NCBI GenBank assembly: GCA_018873245.2 | Contig: JAEMBT020000006.1 | Span: forward strand, 11,540,387-11,604,386 | DNA: 64,000 bases | Source of the DNA: Archegozetes longisetosus | Taxonomy: Eukaryota; Arthropoda; Arachnida; Sarcoptiformes; Trhypochthoniidae | Direction of reading: 5' to 3' | Shown here: piece after piece, positions 23,435 through 35,946 of the stretch | Numbering within the stretch: the first letter of the stretch is position 1 | Layout: each line of letters opens with the position of its first letter | The notes under the pieces: model-generated | The model's input: only the letters and a program-made list of their open reading frames with translations | The model's database searches: none | What the model was told of the DNA's origin: nothing | Program-made: the position numbers and the translations under genes

Positions 23435-26400
23435 AGTAAACTTCATTAATTAATAATAAAGCTGATTGTAATAAAAGCTTCGTTTAATTATACGTTACAG
23501 TCGTTAGTAAAACTGACTCTGTCGCTGAAGGGAACTCCTTAAAATTGAACAATTTAGATAGAAATTACCGAGCAGACTATTGGTTGCAATAAACTTTTTT
23601 TCGAGAGCGAGGCATACACTTTTTCTGAGTTTGCCCATGAGTATTGTTGAATCATAAATGTAACAAATGAGAATTAAATAAGGATAGAATCAAAGCAACT
23701 CAAAAAACTGATTAAACATGTATTTTTATTGTTTGGCCAGAAAATTCTTAACTTAGTGATTATAGAGTATCTAAGATTAAGAATACTAAATAGCAACAGT
23801 GAAAGAGTATGTTCTCGAATTTGTTAAGACAAATCGGGCATCGTACACTTGTTTCAACAACACGAAATGATTAAGATTCGATATAATCGGAGATCATCTT
23901 GAAAATCCCACTTTATCAGGCTTAATAAGTCAAATTCAAATTTTATCTCCTCATTAGACAGCTCGTAGTGTTGACATATCCAATGATTTTTTATTTTTCT
24001 CAGCCACGTCGACAACATACTCTTTTGCAGTTGAACTTATAGTTGTATATTAACTTGGAAATGGTTCACGCGAAAACTATTCTATCAAACAAAAAATACG
24101 AAACATTTAACTACATTAAAGAGATGAAAGTTTCGACTGATTAGTAACATATTTTGTTCAGTTTAAACTCTGACCCATATCAAAACTTTTTTTTAAGAAC
24201 TGAAAACTTTTCCTTCCATTATCAAATTTATTGACAAATATAACATGACTTTATTTCAAAGAATCACTAAACAAATTTTAATGAGACAAATTTCATGAAA
24301 TTTATATTAATATTAAATGAATTAAGAAATATATAAAACTTATTCAAAGAATTAATTAACACATTCTTAGATTTCAAATATTGAAACAGTGACTAAATTG
24401 TAAATTCTGTTTGTCAGAAAAGTTATGTAACCTTATTTTAGTTTTGATCACATCACTCGCCTTTTCATTAGAATATAAAAATTTGAAAAAATGTCAAATT
24501 TTCTGATAAAATAATCGACTCAATAAGCTTGTTAATGTCATAAAGTTGATCTCTATTAATAGACCTGCCTTTTACTTATTTTAAATTATCATCAAAAATA
24601 AACTATTTATGATTCTTATATTCTGTCTTTACAAAAATTAGTACAAAATGTAGATAAAAATATTTGCATAAGTAAGATCTTATGAAATCTGGCGGATTGT
24701 ACAAGTCCAGAAACTTATGGGGCGATCTGATACAATTAAAAATTTATCAATCTGAAGTTAAATGCTCTGCTGGAAAATAAGCTTGCTTAATTGATCTTTT
24801 GAGTTTTTAACCAAATTAGAGGATTCAAACTTGACCTTAAGTTTTAAATTTAATTATATTATTCGATGCAAATCAGGTTTAATTTGGTTCAGTGGTATCG
24901 TTAAATTGATTGAGATTAACATTAAATCAGTTTAGTAAGAAACGCTTGTGATATAAAATGCGTTAACTGCGATCATACGCAGAATCGCTTTGCATTAAAT
25001 AGTGCGTAGCATTATTGAGTAAATATAAATTAATCATTAATTCAGTAATCAAATTATGCGAATTAGTTTAAATAAATACTTATTTATAATTTTGAACTAA
25101 TATAAAATTAAGCACTTAATTGTAAAATAATCACTTTTGGCTAGTTTATCAAATGAAAAACTTTTCAATCATAATCAACTTTTCTGAGTTAAGCACTGGA
25201 GTTACTTATCTTTTTTTTCCAGAAAATCACTCATTTTCCTATTTTTGAAATTTGATACTCTATAACTCCAAATTTAAGGAACGCTGGTCAAATGAATAAC
25301 ATATTCAATCATCTTTCTGTTGCTTTGACTCCAGTCATCAGAGTTTTCAATTTATCAATTTTTAAATCTGCGACTTATTATTATTGATGGTTAGACCCAA
25401 AGTAATATGGCTCCCATGAATTTTTATGCATCCTCTTTGTTTGCTCAAAATTGTTAAATGTAAAGGGCATCATGAAAAATCAAGTCAGTCAGTTTATCGA
25501 CAGTTGCATATCAAATCTACGCCTTTGATAGTATGCTAATATTTGTTCAGAAATCAGTTATCTGTAACTCTTTTACAAGTATGATGAAAGAGCAAAGTAA
25601 TTAAAATCCTTGAAGTAATGTAAACAGAAGTCTGAAGTTACTTAATTTAATTCAATCACTAATATCATCACCCTGAGAGTCGCGTTGTTAATTAGTGAAT
25701 TTGCTTATGAACTAATCTGTCTATCCTATATCCTTATCGTATATATAACTTCGCAAAAATTAGTATTCAGCTTTATACTGTATATTCACCTTAATCTCTG
25801 ATGCACAAATGCCATAAACTAAAGATGATATCAAAATTATTTTTTATTATTTTTAGAGATGTTTATTTAACCAACTTTGGCTTTAAAAGTGAGTGAAATC
25901 ATTGATTAAGGAATTCATAAGATTAAAATACAATGATTCATGTTTTGAGTATAATTAATAATAAGTAACATAATAAATTAATAAACTCCTGAGAATCTGC
26001 TGTTGGCAATCAGTCTGGGACCTATGAAGGAAAATCTACTTCAAGTTAACTGTACAGCTACCGCCAAATATTAATAGTTTTATTTTTATTAATCCCTAAC
26101 TGATGCGTGAAGAGCAAATTTTTAAGGGTTTGCTAACTCATTGAGTTACTATTAAACTTACAATATGAATCATTTGATTTTAAATTAGTGAATGATCTAA
26201 TAATCATTGATAATCAAATGATTTGATACACTTTTTAAGTCAGTTAAAGTTCAAAAGAAGTTCTAAAGCATGCTTCAGCACAACGTAAAATCTTAATTAT
26301 CGCACGTGTTTATAGTTAATTAATAAATTCAATAAAATCATGTCAATAACTCCTGAAGCCGACAGAATATTGATTGTTATCTTATTCTCGGCTCGATTCT

Positions 26401-27888
26401 AATGTTTTATTAATTTACATTCGTATCTTTTTTTGTATAATTTATTTACGATATGCGAGTCAATAAATATCAGTTATAATTATCAGTCGTGAGTCAAGTG
26501 TTGATTTTTATTCTCAAAATTTTCGTTAAAATTTAACTATAGTTCTTTGACTAAGACTATTCAATTTTTATACTGTCCCTAACTTTTCATCTCTACACAT
26601 CAGGGATTAAAGTAAAACAATTTGGAGGTAGCTGTACGCTTAACTTCGTAAAAATTTGCACATTGAGGTCATAGAGATTAAAAATAATTTGGGACTTTGT
26701 TTAAGTTTGATAATAATCCTCAAACAAAATACATTGAGCCATTGTGTTGTAAATAATTACAAAATCAATATCCCGTATAATTTTGATTATGTAAGTGTCA
26801 TATACCTAGACGTGATTTTTTAAAGGATTAAACTCCGGCAATGACCTCGATGTGCAAATCTTTATGAATCTTTGTGTATAAGCAAGGCACTTATTCCTTA
26901 CGTTTGAACTATTAATGAAATAATAGATAAGTAGTCTTTTATTGAAATTAAAAAAGTTTAAGTATAGAAATAAATACATAATCATTCACTTAAAGTTGCA
27001 AAATATGAATAGTTTGTGTTTCCACCATTGATTTTTCTAATTAATTGCAATCTTCTGGACATTGAATTTACTAAATTTGTACAATTTTGTCCCCGAAATA
27101 GTAATACCAAATTACGCTCTACTCATCAAAAGTCTGTCCTTTTTGCCAATAAATGTTTCCCGCTAATTCCATAATTATTTTATAAATAATATAGCTTTGT
27201 ATAAAAAAAATACACCTCTTTCGCGTTGTTTCGTGTATTTCGAATGTTTTTCTTGAACTTAATGCATCTAATGTGTTCAAATATTCATAGTTTTTAGAAA
27301 ATCATATCAAGTTTTGTTTAAAAACAAACAAACAAAATCGAATTACTATCTTTTTATTGAAAGTTCAAACGCAAGGAATAAATGCCTTGTCTGTACATTC
27401 AATTCCAAAATCTGTGTATTTATTAATTCTAGGAATAAAAGATGTACTTGAGAGCTCTCCAACTTACTAAGGTTTGTGTTAAGTATAATTTTCATGAATC
27501 AACCAATAGCTAGTCAACAATTTTTCAATCATATATTTTGAGTCTTATTAATGAATAGATATGACGCAAAACTGACTCGAAGTCATTCATAGCTCAAAAT
27601 AAGAATTTTGACAATGAGAATTATTGAATGAATTGACATTTCTCTATGAACAAGCAAATATTAACTTATAATTATTTAAATTAATGCCTCGTTCCACTCA
27701 TTGAACAGTAACTGTGGGATAATTATTTTTGTAAAACTTTTTGACACTAATGATCTTCTCTTTTTGTGAATATCGCACCATTGTAAGGCGTAATTTGTCA
27801 CTAACTTTGAATATTAAGAACATGTTGATGTTCAGCGATTTTGTCAAGGTAAAATATCGATTATCTCGATGCTAGAAAGCGGCAAAAG
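23435..27888. other. AT-rich intergenic region
   Basis: No gene recognised. A weak inverted similarity (about 26640-26680 against 26845-26880, sharing TTGCACAT(T/C)GAGGTCAT) suggests another decayed element. Confidence 0.4.
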
Positions 27889-28686
27889 GAGAACCACGTT
27901 AAGCTATTGTGCTTGGGCAAGGACTTTCAATCTAGTAGTTCGATGACAAATATATTAATACATCTTCGATCAAAATATTAGATCATAATTACTTCCGGTT
28001 CTGGAAGAAAAAAGATCTTTCCTAACTTTTTTAAAATTACGTCTATGGAACAAAGCTTAATTTCAAAAAACCATTTGGTCCTGCCTCCAATTAGTTCTTT
28101 TTCGAAAGTTTCTCAAAATTCAATAAGAATAAGAGAATAATTTGGAAATTTTTTAGAATAGTTCAAAACCTGTAACATAGTGAAATCGACGATTGGAGTC
28201 TACAATGATTTTCACTGTAGAAATGTTTAGTTTCTTATTGTTGTTAGGGAAAACCCTGAGAATTCTCGAAAATTAGGAATTTTTTATTATTAAGATTATG
28301 ATTTGGGGAACTTCATCCCGTGAATCAGAGATCTTTATTGTACTGACCAACGGAATGAGAAAAGATTTTGAGCCTTTTAAATTTAAAGCCTTAGGTACTG
28401 AACGTGTCAACTGAGTAATGATAAAACCATAAGATCCTGAAAATATTCTAAATTCAAATTTAAAAAATACAAGAGTTTCCCTAAAATTTTAGTGATTTTA
28501 CAGATTTCATGCGAAAAATTTGACTCACGGGATGAAGATTCCCTAAATCATAATCTTAATAGTAAAAAATTCCTAATTCTCGAAAATTCTCAGGGTCTTC
28601 CCTAATAACAATAAGAAACTAAACATTTCTACAGTGAAAATCATTGTAGACTACAATCGTCGATTTCACTGTTACAGGTTTTGAAC

Positions 28687-30022
28687 TAGAGATGAAAATT
28701 GAGACTAAGACTAAGACTAAGACTAAGACTATACCTTAGTCTTTAGTCTGTAAGACTAAACTATAACCTAGTCTGTAGTCTTAGTCCGTCTCAACCTCTT
28801 AGTCTTTAGTCTTAGCCTCAGACTAAAACCCTTGGTCTTGGTTTAGTCTCTTAGTCTGCATTCAATAGTACAAATTCAAGGGGTTAGTCTCTGAGTAGCC
28901 CTTTGGAAGGCCTTCAAAATTTAAAAGGCTTATATAAGTCTAAGAAAAACTTAAATCTTTAGGACTGAAATTTAACCATTGTAATCAACTTGTTCCAAAC
29001 GCTTATAACTACACTCTTTATCATAATCAACATTTTTTTTGTAAACAACGACTTTTGTCAAATATAAGAAAAGGTTTCCTTCTAAATAAACAGAATTCGA
29101 CACAATTCTGTAGAATTCAGTAAAATTTTTAAAATAAAAATTACTTTAATTCAAAGGTTAAAAGATAATTCTAAAATTATATAAAGGTTTTATTGAAGAT
29201 TTTGAGTGTAAAGTTGTTGCAAATGTTTTGAAAATAAAGACGTTGGAAGTAAAATCATGGAATCCCTTCAAATATTTAGTTAATATTTATTTATTGTTTC
29301 GTAATTCTATCTCAATTTTGGTTTAAGAACTGAACATTACAATTGACTATATAATAGTACTTATTATTTTCGGTAAACAACAACCACTATCACAAACAAT
29401 ATTTTTATATTTGGAAGAACTTCTTTCAACTTCACAACTAGTTATTGGTGCAAATTTAAACGATACTATTTCTTCACCAGATAAATCGAGATTGTGTTGA
29501 ACTTCGTATCCATTTATACTGTCACAAATTGCATTAATTTTGGCAAATCCGGTGTTTTTATTCAAAACATTCGAATTTATTTAAACCATAACTGAGGATT
29601 TCTGTAAGATTTCTCTAAATAAGAGTAGAATTTGGAGAAATAGTTACTGTATATGTGAAATATTTACTAACCCCTCAGATATGTATTTTATATGTATTTA
29701 TAAAATTTACTAAATGAGTTCTTATTATATCTAATACTGGCCTAAAAAGTAAGGAGTAAATATGAGCGACCAGCAAAATCATGTGTCTATGTAAAATGCA
29801 ATGCCTTAGTGGTAATATTAAGAAGGGTGTTTTGAGAGGCAAACATTTTTTCATGACAAAATGCTTATTTGTAATATGAAAATTTATTATGGAGACTAAG
29901 GACTTGTCAGACTAAATTAAGGTTTAGTCTTTAGTCTTATTCTTCAGACTAAAGACTAAAGAAATGCTTAGTCTTAGCCTCAGACTAAGACTAAGACTAA
30001 AGGACTAAAATTTTCATCTCTA
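28687..30022. mobile_element. hAT element, 1336 bp, with 8-bp TSD and subterminal repeats
   Basis: Ends TAGAGATGAAAATT (inverted at the right end) lie between perfect copies of TTTTGAAC (28679-28686 and 30023-30030). This is the 8-bp duplication and TIR style of hAT transposons. Both ends carry arrays of AGACTA / TAGTCT units, at least a dozen on the left (28703-28860) and about ten on the right (29895-30008). These probably act as transposase-binding sites. Only a C-terminal coding scrap remains, so it is non-autonomous. Confidence 0.92.
29347..29565 (-). pseudogene. hAT transposase C-terminal (dimerisation) fragment
   Basis: About 72 codons including EEIVSFKFAPITSCEVERSS, the signature of the hAT C-terminal dimerisation domain, in which VERSFS is usual. 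The downstream part is degraded. It lies inside the 1336-bp hAT element and is the remnant of its transposase after internal deletion. Confidence 0.8.
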
Positions 30023-30321
30023 TTTTGAACTATTCTAAAACCTTTCCAAATTATTCTCTTATTCTTATTGATTTTTGAGGGAAATTTTCGAAAAAGAACT
30101 AATTGGAGGCAGGACCAAATGGTTTTTGAAATTTTCCATAGACGTAATTTTAAAAAAGTTAGGAAAGATCTTTTTTCTTCCAGAACCGGAAGTAACTAAG
30201 ATCTAATATTTTGATCCAAGATGTATTAATATATTTGTCATCGAACTACTAGATTAAATGTCCTCACCCAAGCACAATGGCTTAACGTGGGTTCATCCTT
30301 GAATTTTTTTAACCAAATGTA

Positions 30322-30323
<2 letters not shown>

Positions 30324-30358
<35 letters not shown>
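30324..30358 (+). repeat. (TC)n microsatellite
   Basis: About 17 TC units followed by CCTCTCTCCC. Confidence 0.95.
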
Positions 30359-30362
<4 letters not shown>

Positions 30363-30369
30363 TCTCCCA

Positions 30370-33329
30370 AATATATTATATAAATATAAAATTCGCGAAA
30401 TATATCTAATTTTATTGTTTTATTTCAACATTAAACCCTGAGTTCTTTATTAACACGTTGTAGTTGAATGATTCTTCAAATTATGGTAAAAATACGTTTC
30501 ACATCATAAGATATCACAAATGAGTTATCTTTTTTTAGTATGATTAATATACAAATATTTGCCTAAAGAATCGTTACACGCATCTGTAAAAAGGAAAAGA
30601 ATTACAGCTAAAACTCGATATAACGCAGCTGAAGAGACCGGAGAATTTGCTTTGTTATAATGGAACTTAGTTATATCGGGACTAAGTATATATTAATATA
30701 TAAAATAAAGTCTACAGAGTCTATGCTGGGACTTCAAAATTGATTCGTTCTAACGAGGCTTCGCTCTATCGATGTTTTACTTTATCATCAAATCAGTTAT
30801 AATTATCGAAATTCGGTAAATAATTGGAAATGATTTGCAAGCAAGTTTTATAATAGTGTTTATAAAATCTAATTTTTATCATGACTCCTATTGAGAAGTC
30901 AACCTTTTTCAGTTTATTAATAAGTATAAATACAGACTGATATAATAAAGATGAAAGACCGTATTAAACCTATAAGAGACAAGTCTTCTGTGTATATTTG
31001 ATTTAATCACGAATGCATTAAACTTTAAATTTCTATCAATAAGCCTTATAACAAATTCAATAAATATCAAATTTTTAAAAACTATTATCAAACATCTAGT
31101 AATAATTCAATGTAGAGACTAATGTCTAAATACACATAATGAAACTTTGATTCACTGCAATATAAGTTTCAATCTGAGAACAACAGCTAACTTAACTCAT
31201 TTTAAAAAAATCTTAATGAAATACATATGAAGGCTTTAGTCGAAAAGTAGCTTCTGCTTCTTTACAAAAGTCGTTAAAGGGCTTAACTCATTTGCAATTT
31301 TCCATCTGACAAATAACGAAATCATTAGTAATATATTCCTCAATTAAATAAATTTATTAAAACTTATCGCAAAATGTTTTTTAACTAATGATTCATTGAT
31401 AAAATCCTGTTTCAAAAGGTTGACTTAATTCACATGTTATGAGTTAAATCAAAACCCTTCACGCTTAACATTCTGGCGACTTATTTAAAATTTCTATTTG
31501 ATTTTCTTTTTTGACGGATTTAACTGGCTTTTTATTAAATATTTCAAAAATGTCACGAAAAAATTCGCGCGTTTTAGAAATAGGCGCTATTTCTAAATAT
31601 AAAGTTTCATAAAATTTAGAATCGAATTTAGGTATGTGTTTCATAGGCTTTTGAACATCTAAGTTTGTCACGTGAAATCAACAAAACTTTCTCATAAGAT
31701 ATTCAAATAGTTTTTAAGTTTATGAGTATCAAAATAATATTTTTGCTTCATGTTATGAAAATCAATATTTTTTTTAGAAAAACATGTTAATTATGATAGA
31801 AGTTCAGTGATAAGCGCTCTGAACAAATTTTATTAACAATGATTCAGTTTCTGACTTAAAAACTTTGTTTAGACTTTTCTTAAATCCTTTTAATTTTCTA
31901 ATTGTTAGAGAGAGGCTACTCTTCGACTAACGCCTTTATATTTAGTTTGGGCTCACAGGAGTTCTACCACAACATTAGCAATTCCCCCACGATCCATAAA
32001 ACACTAAAAATAGTTTTAAAAAGTCTGTTTTCTCAACTATATTCATGAATATCTTAAAACAATGATTTACTGGTGTGTCTTTGAACTTTGACGCTTGCTA
32101 GATTCGATAAAATTCTTGAAGGAAAAATTTTGATATCTTATAAAAAAAAGTGCTACTGAATATTTTTTTTAGAACTTTTTCTTAAATTAATACAACTTGA
32201 TTCTAAGATGAAAATAATTTTTCATAAAATATCAAGTCAATATAATTTATGGCGAAAGCAAAAATTTGAAATTTTATTCGCCATGCTGCTCTAAGTGTTT
32301 CATACTTTTTTGAAAAATAATGAGATTTTCTCTTATACTAGCTCGATTAATATCAAAAATGAGTATGAAACACTTAGTTCGAGGTCACTAGCGAATCATT
32401 ATATTTTAAGAAATTGATGAATATAGTTAACAAAACAGGCATTTCTAATGATTCTTAGTGTATTTCACATCATGGAGGAATTGTTTATGTTATAGCGGAA
32501 CCTTGTTTTTTGTTTATCTCAAATTTCTTTGCTTAAAATCTTTGTCGATTTAAAATATCTTAAGAAGCTTAGAAGGTTTAATCTTAGTAATGGAAAGTTT
32601 AATAAAAATCATAGTTAGAATTAGAAAAAACATTGCCAAATTGGCTTCAATATGCCATTCATTACTATAGAATGTATTTTCCGTATTTTTGCGTCTCATT
32701 TTAACTATTGAATATCGGTTGGTCAAAAAGTGAAGCTATCGACTACAGGTGTTATATCTCAGGTTTTAAGGTCTTTTCTCGGTCTCCAGAGTTGATCTGT
32801 AACCGGAAGCGTTTTCTTCGGTTTTGACCTTTTAGAAGCTTTAAACAATTGATATTTAATTGTATTTGAATTTTATGAAACAATAATCTATGGTTTTATG
32901 AAAAATATAGTTTTAGTGCTCACTATGTTAAAGCCCAGGTTTGTACAAAAGTAAACTTTTCGATGTCATGTAATGAGGTCACAGAATATGTCATTGAAAG
33001 TAAGAGTTTAGTTGAAGCTAGAAAATCCAGCAAAAAATATAACTATATGATAGTCATCAAAAATAAGATGTGAAATCATTGAATATTTTTTGAATAAATA
33101 GTTTGCTTTCTATTTAACAGTTTTTGATACCTAAAAAATATACCCGGTCTCCGCTTTGATAAAAAAATCTCCGGTTCTCAATCGAAAAGTTATAACACCC
33201 GCAGTTTTGACTGCAAGAGGAGCCCCTTATCTATCTCTAAATATCAGAAGGGCTTATTAAGCACCAGTATCTATATATTGTATTTGATGCAGTCACTCAA
33301 TTTTTTTTAATCTCAGCCTTAAGTTTTAA
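30370..33329. other. AT-rich region without recognised gene
   Basis: Contains a possible decayed pogo-like MITE at about 30607-30784 (ends resembling CAGCTAAAACTCGATATAACG). It also has a minus-strand open frame at 31465-31671 (contains KFYETLYLEIAPISKTREFF) that I cannot assign, and short inverted matches near 32285-32375 and 32740/33190. Confidence 0.4.
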
Positions 33330-33337
33330 ATTATGAG

Positions 33338-34051
33338 CAGGGCTCTCAGTTGAGCGCAAATTTATTATTTTGCGCATTTCGATAGGGCTCTATCGATATA
33401 TTGAATAATACGATACATTGATATAATGATATGATATACACTAGTATTCAAAATTTTTCAAAAGTTGAATACAGTTTTTAAACTTTTGATCGATACATAA
33501 TTTTTAATATAAACCTCTTAATCTCTTAATATAAACCGCACCTCTATTGTTTTTTGTGATATAATATTGAGCGCAAATTATATACGAAAATCATTATACT
33601 ATATAAAAGTTTTATTCGCTTAGAAATCTATGATAACATTTTATTTCAGAAAATTAATTCATTCCACAATTTATATGTAAAAAACTTGATTCAAATACAA
33701 TATAGTTCAATTAATTGTTATAGAGAGTTTCAAATTCAGTTTCAGACTCTACCTCTAAATTTTCGACATCATTAGAATTATTAGAATTAGATATATTGGG
33801 GTGCAAAATTTCCGTTGTCATGTTTTGGGACATTTCTCGTAGAGGATAAAATGAAACACAATTTAAGTTATTTGAATTCAAATAACATTTAATTTTTAAA
33901 TGAGCATCAAGTGACGCTACACTTAAGCAAACTTATTTTGACAAAATATTTTGCGCAGATTTTGCACGAATTTTGTTCGTACAACTATCGAACAACTTTT
34001 TTGTTCGATAGTACGAAAAGTGCAAGAAACAAGCGAAAACTGAGAGCCCTG
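33338..34051. mobile_element. hAT element, 714 bp, with perfect 8-bp TSD
   Basis: Inverted ends CAGGGCTCTCAGTT are flanked by ATTATGAG on both sides (33330-33337 and 34052-34059). Subterminal motifs include TTCGATAG/CTATCGAA. The minus strand keeps the tail of an open frame. The element is too short to encode a full transposase. Confidence 0.92.
33711..33833 (-). pseudogene. Acidic C-terminal coding remnant in hAT element
   Basis: The frame is open for about 70 codons ending at 33711. From its only Met it encodes 40 residues, rich in Asn, Ser and Glu (EVESETEFETLYNN end). Upstream in frame is VASLDAHLKIKCYLNSNN. Its position at one end of an internally deleted hAT suggests the last part of that family's transposase; this is inference. 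Confidence 0.4.
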
Positions 34052-34991
34052 ATTATGAGCATAATAAGTATTGAACACTACCTTTAAATTAAAAGGGAGT
34101 TCAAATTATTAACGGTTTAGAACTAATCCAACTTTTCATATCTTCGTCAAACTTTTGGCTTGACTTCGGACAGTTTGATATGAATGAAAGTTTGCAGTAA
34201 TAACTATTTGTATATGTGAACCATTCACATGTCGTACTATTTGTTCCTATACTAGTAAAACTTTTAGCTAAAGTCTCAATACTATTTTAGCATTAGTTAA
34301 AAGTTTAAAAATTAACTGAAATCAAACTTGTATGAATGTTCTATCGGCCAAAAAAGTACAGATCGTCGAAAATAAAACTAAACTCAGATAAAGCAGTTAA
34401 AGGCTTTCACAATTTGATATTTTAATCACAAATAATATCAATTACTCATATACTGAAAATTTGATCTGTCAAAATGAACTTTTATTGATCTAATGTAGTA
34501 TACAAAAATAGTGTTTAGAAATATTCTCTACAACATATGTTTATTAATGCTATTAATGTCAATTATAGTCGCATTCGTTGATACCTTTTTATCAAATTTA
34601 TCAGCAAGTTCTTCTTTAGTTCAATCACAAGATTTATTTAACAAATAAGTTTTATAAATAAAGACTTGATTTTATTGAGAACACTATTTTAAATACTACT
34701 TTTATTTTTATCTCAAACATTATGATTAAAAAGTTGACTTTTCTTTTACTCGTTTCAAACTTTATTCATAAGCTGCATTTAATCGATGCGTAATATTAGA
34801 GAAAAATTGTACTCAAAATTTGAGTTAGTTGTATTTTGGACAATCTGTATATGAACGCCTCGATAATAAAAAAGCCTATCTCTTAAAGCATTGAAACGAG
34901 TAAAACGCACTTAAAGTTGCGTTAAAAAAATGTTTACAAAAATCAAACTCATTGAAACTTAAATATGAAATTTATTATTTGTAACGTGTAA

Positions 34992-35174
34992 TTAAACATA
35001 TTCTAGATCAGATTCATCAAAATAATCTGATTCTTCAGAATTACAATTAAATTGAGATAAAAAGTCAATATAAAATTTTCTGCTTTTTACATCCAAATAG
35101 TCTAATAATGACATTAAATCTTTTATTTTCTTATCAGATAAAGTAGATTTTTCGGCTATTTTTATGTATTTCAT
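34992..35174 (-). pseudogene. C-terminal piece of the same gene
   Basis: Encodes SDKKIKDLMSLLDYLDVKSR and then KFYIDFLSQF and an acidic tail, with a stop at 34992. The KDLxxLLxYL...FY pattern is what I recall at the C-terminus of this family. The central part of the protein, including any catalytic domain, is absent between this piece and the middle exon. Confidence 0.5.
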
Positions 35175-35224
35175 ACAATTTTGATTTCATCTAAATCAGT
35201 TTTCAACAAATTATTTTTGGTGTT

Positions 35225-35372
35225 AATTATTTTTCATAAAATACCATTCGAAAGATTTCATTTGTATTTCTAATGGGATTTTCTCAAAACACTTTCTATC
35301 ACAACAAACTTTGACTTCTGTAAACTCTTTACACTTAACTTTTTGCCACTTTTTCGTGTGTACTCATTTCCT
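35225..35372 (-). pseudogene. Cys-containing middle exon of the same gene, frameshifted
   Basis: After acceptor TATTTAAG the frame reads GNEYTRKSGKK, then shifts by one base to KCKEFTEVKVCCDRKCFEKI and ends near FEWYFMKNN. The C...C..KC...I spacing continues the family pattern after RNSG. The shift lies in a run of A residues. The segment is dead in this copy. Confidence 0.5.
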
Positions 35373-35396
35373 TAAATAAGATTAATCATTAGTCAA

Positions 35397-35615
35397 TTAA
35401 TTAATGCATCTGTTAATGATATCTAATTGAATACTGACTGAATTTCTTAAAAGTTTTTGTTTGTTTTGTTCCCATAATATTGGATGTGAAACGCGTTTCT
35501 TCCCTTTTTCACTCATTTTTTGATTAATTTCATTATTAATTAGAATAAGAGGAGTTCTCTTATTTGGCGAGCCATTAGATAAATGAATCAATTTATTATT
35601 GATTGAATTAAACAT
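35397..35615 (-). pseudogene. N-terminal exon of unclassified transposase-like gene
   Basis: Starts ATG at 35615. The end GKKRVSHPILWEQNKQKLLR then NS resembles a basic RKRxRNPxxWxxNxxKxxRNSG block that I recall at the start of many uncharacterised arthropod proteins. A likely donor (TCA|GTCAGT) follows the NS codons. The last 14 codons of the open frame are therefore probably intron. Confidence 0.55.
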
Positions 35616-35946
35616 TTTAAATCCTAATAAAACACTTGGTTAATGCTTTATTGATATAAATAAAAACTAATGCTTTGATGTTATGTAGTGATCATCAATA
35701 TTGTACTGTTCATAATGAACATGACACAAATTGATTGCGCATTCTCTTAAAGTTAGATTTGATTAGCATTAAATTCTATTGTGATCAAGAGTTTTTTAAA
35801 CATGATTATTTATAAATTTTTTCCATTGAAACATATATTGAATTTTATTATATGAATAAAGTATGATGTGAGCTCAATGTTTAAAACAAAATCCGAAAAA
35901 AGAGGTTAACTAGAGATAGGCTTTTTTATTATCGGGGCGTTCATAT

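Larger units (their letters stand above)
27889..30297. mobile_element. Foldback element split by a hAT insertion
   Basis: Long inverted arms: 27889 to about 28335 pairs with 28505-28686 plus 30031-30297. The right arm is interrupted by a complete hAT element with its duplication. Removing that insert leaves a foldback of about 1065 bp whose arms, roughly 440 bp, differ at a few percent of positions. Shared landmarks are ACCACGTTAAG at the outer ends, CTTCCGGTTCTGGAAG in the arms and CATCCCGTGA near the loop. No protein is encoded. Confidence 0.8.
34853..35942 (-). mobile_element. 1.09-kb TIR element with deleted, unclassified transposase-like gene
   Basis: Ends GAACGCC(T/C)CGATAATAAAAAAG, continuing to AGCCTATCTCT, are inverted copies of about 32 bp with one mismatch. 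ATAT flanks both sides (34849-34852 and 35943-35946), so the duplication may be 4 bp or shorter. The minus strand holds, in order, a basic N-terminal exon, a frameshifted Cys-containing exon and a C-terminal piece. This is what an internally deleted autonomous element would leave. The protein resembles an arthropod family of unknown function, often annotated as uncharacterised. I cannot place it in hAT, Tc1/mariner, piggyBac or Mutator. Confidence 0.75.

Noticed and set aside
30607-30784. Pogo-like MITE
   Set aside because: One end resembles pogo/Tigger termini, but the other end matches poorly and no clear TA-flanked boundary was found.
31465-31671. Minus-strand open frame of 68 codons as a gene
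   Set aside because: No recognisable motif, no splice partners found, and no terminal repeats around it.
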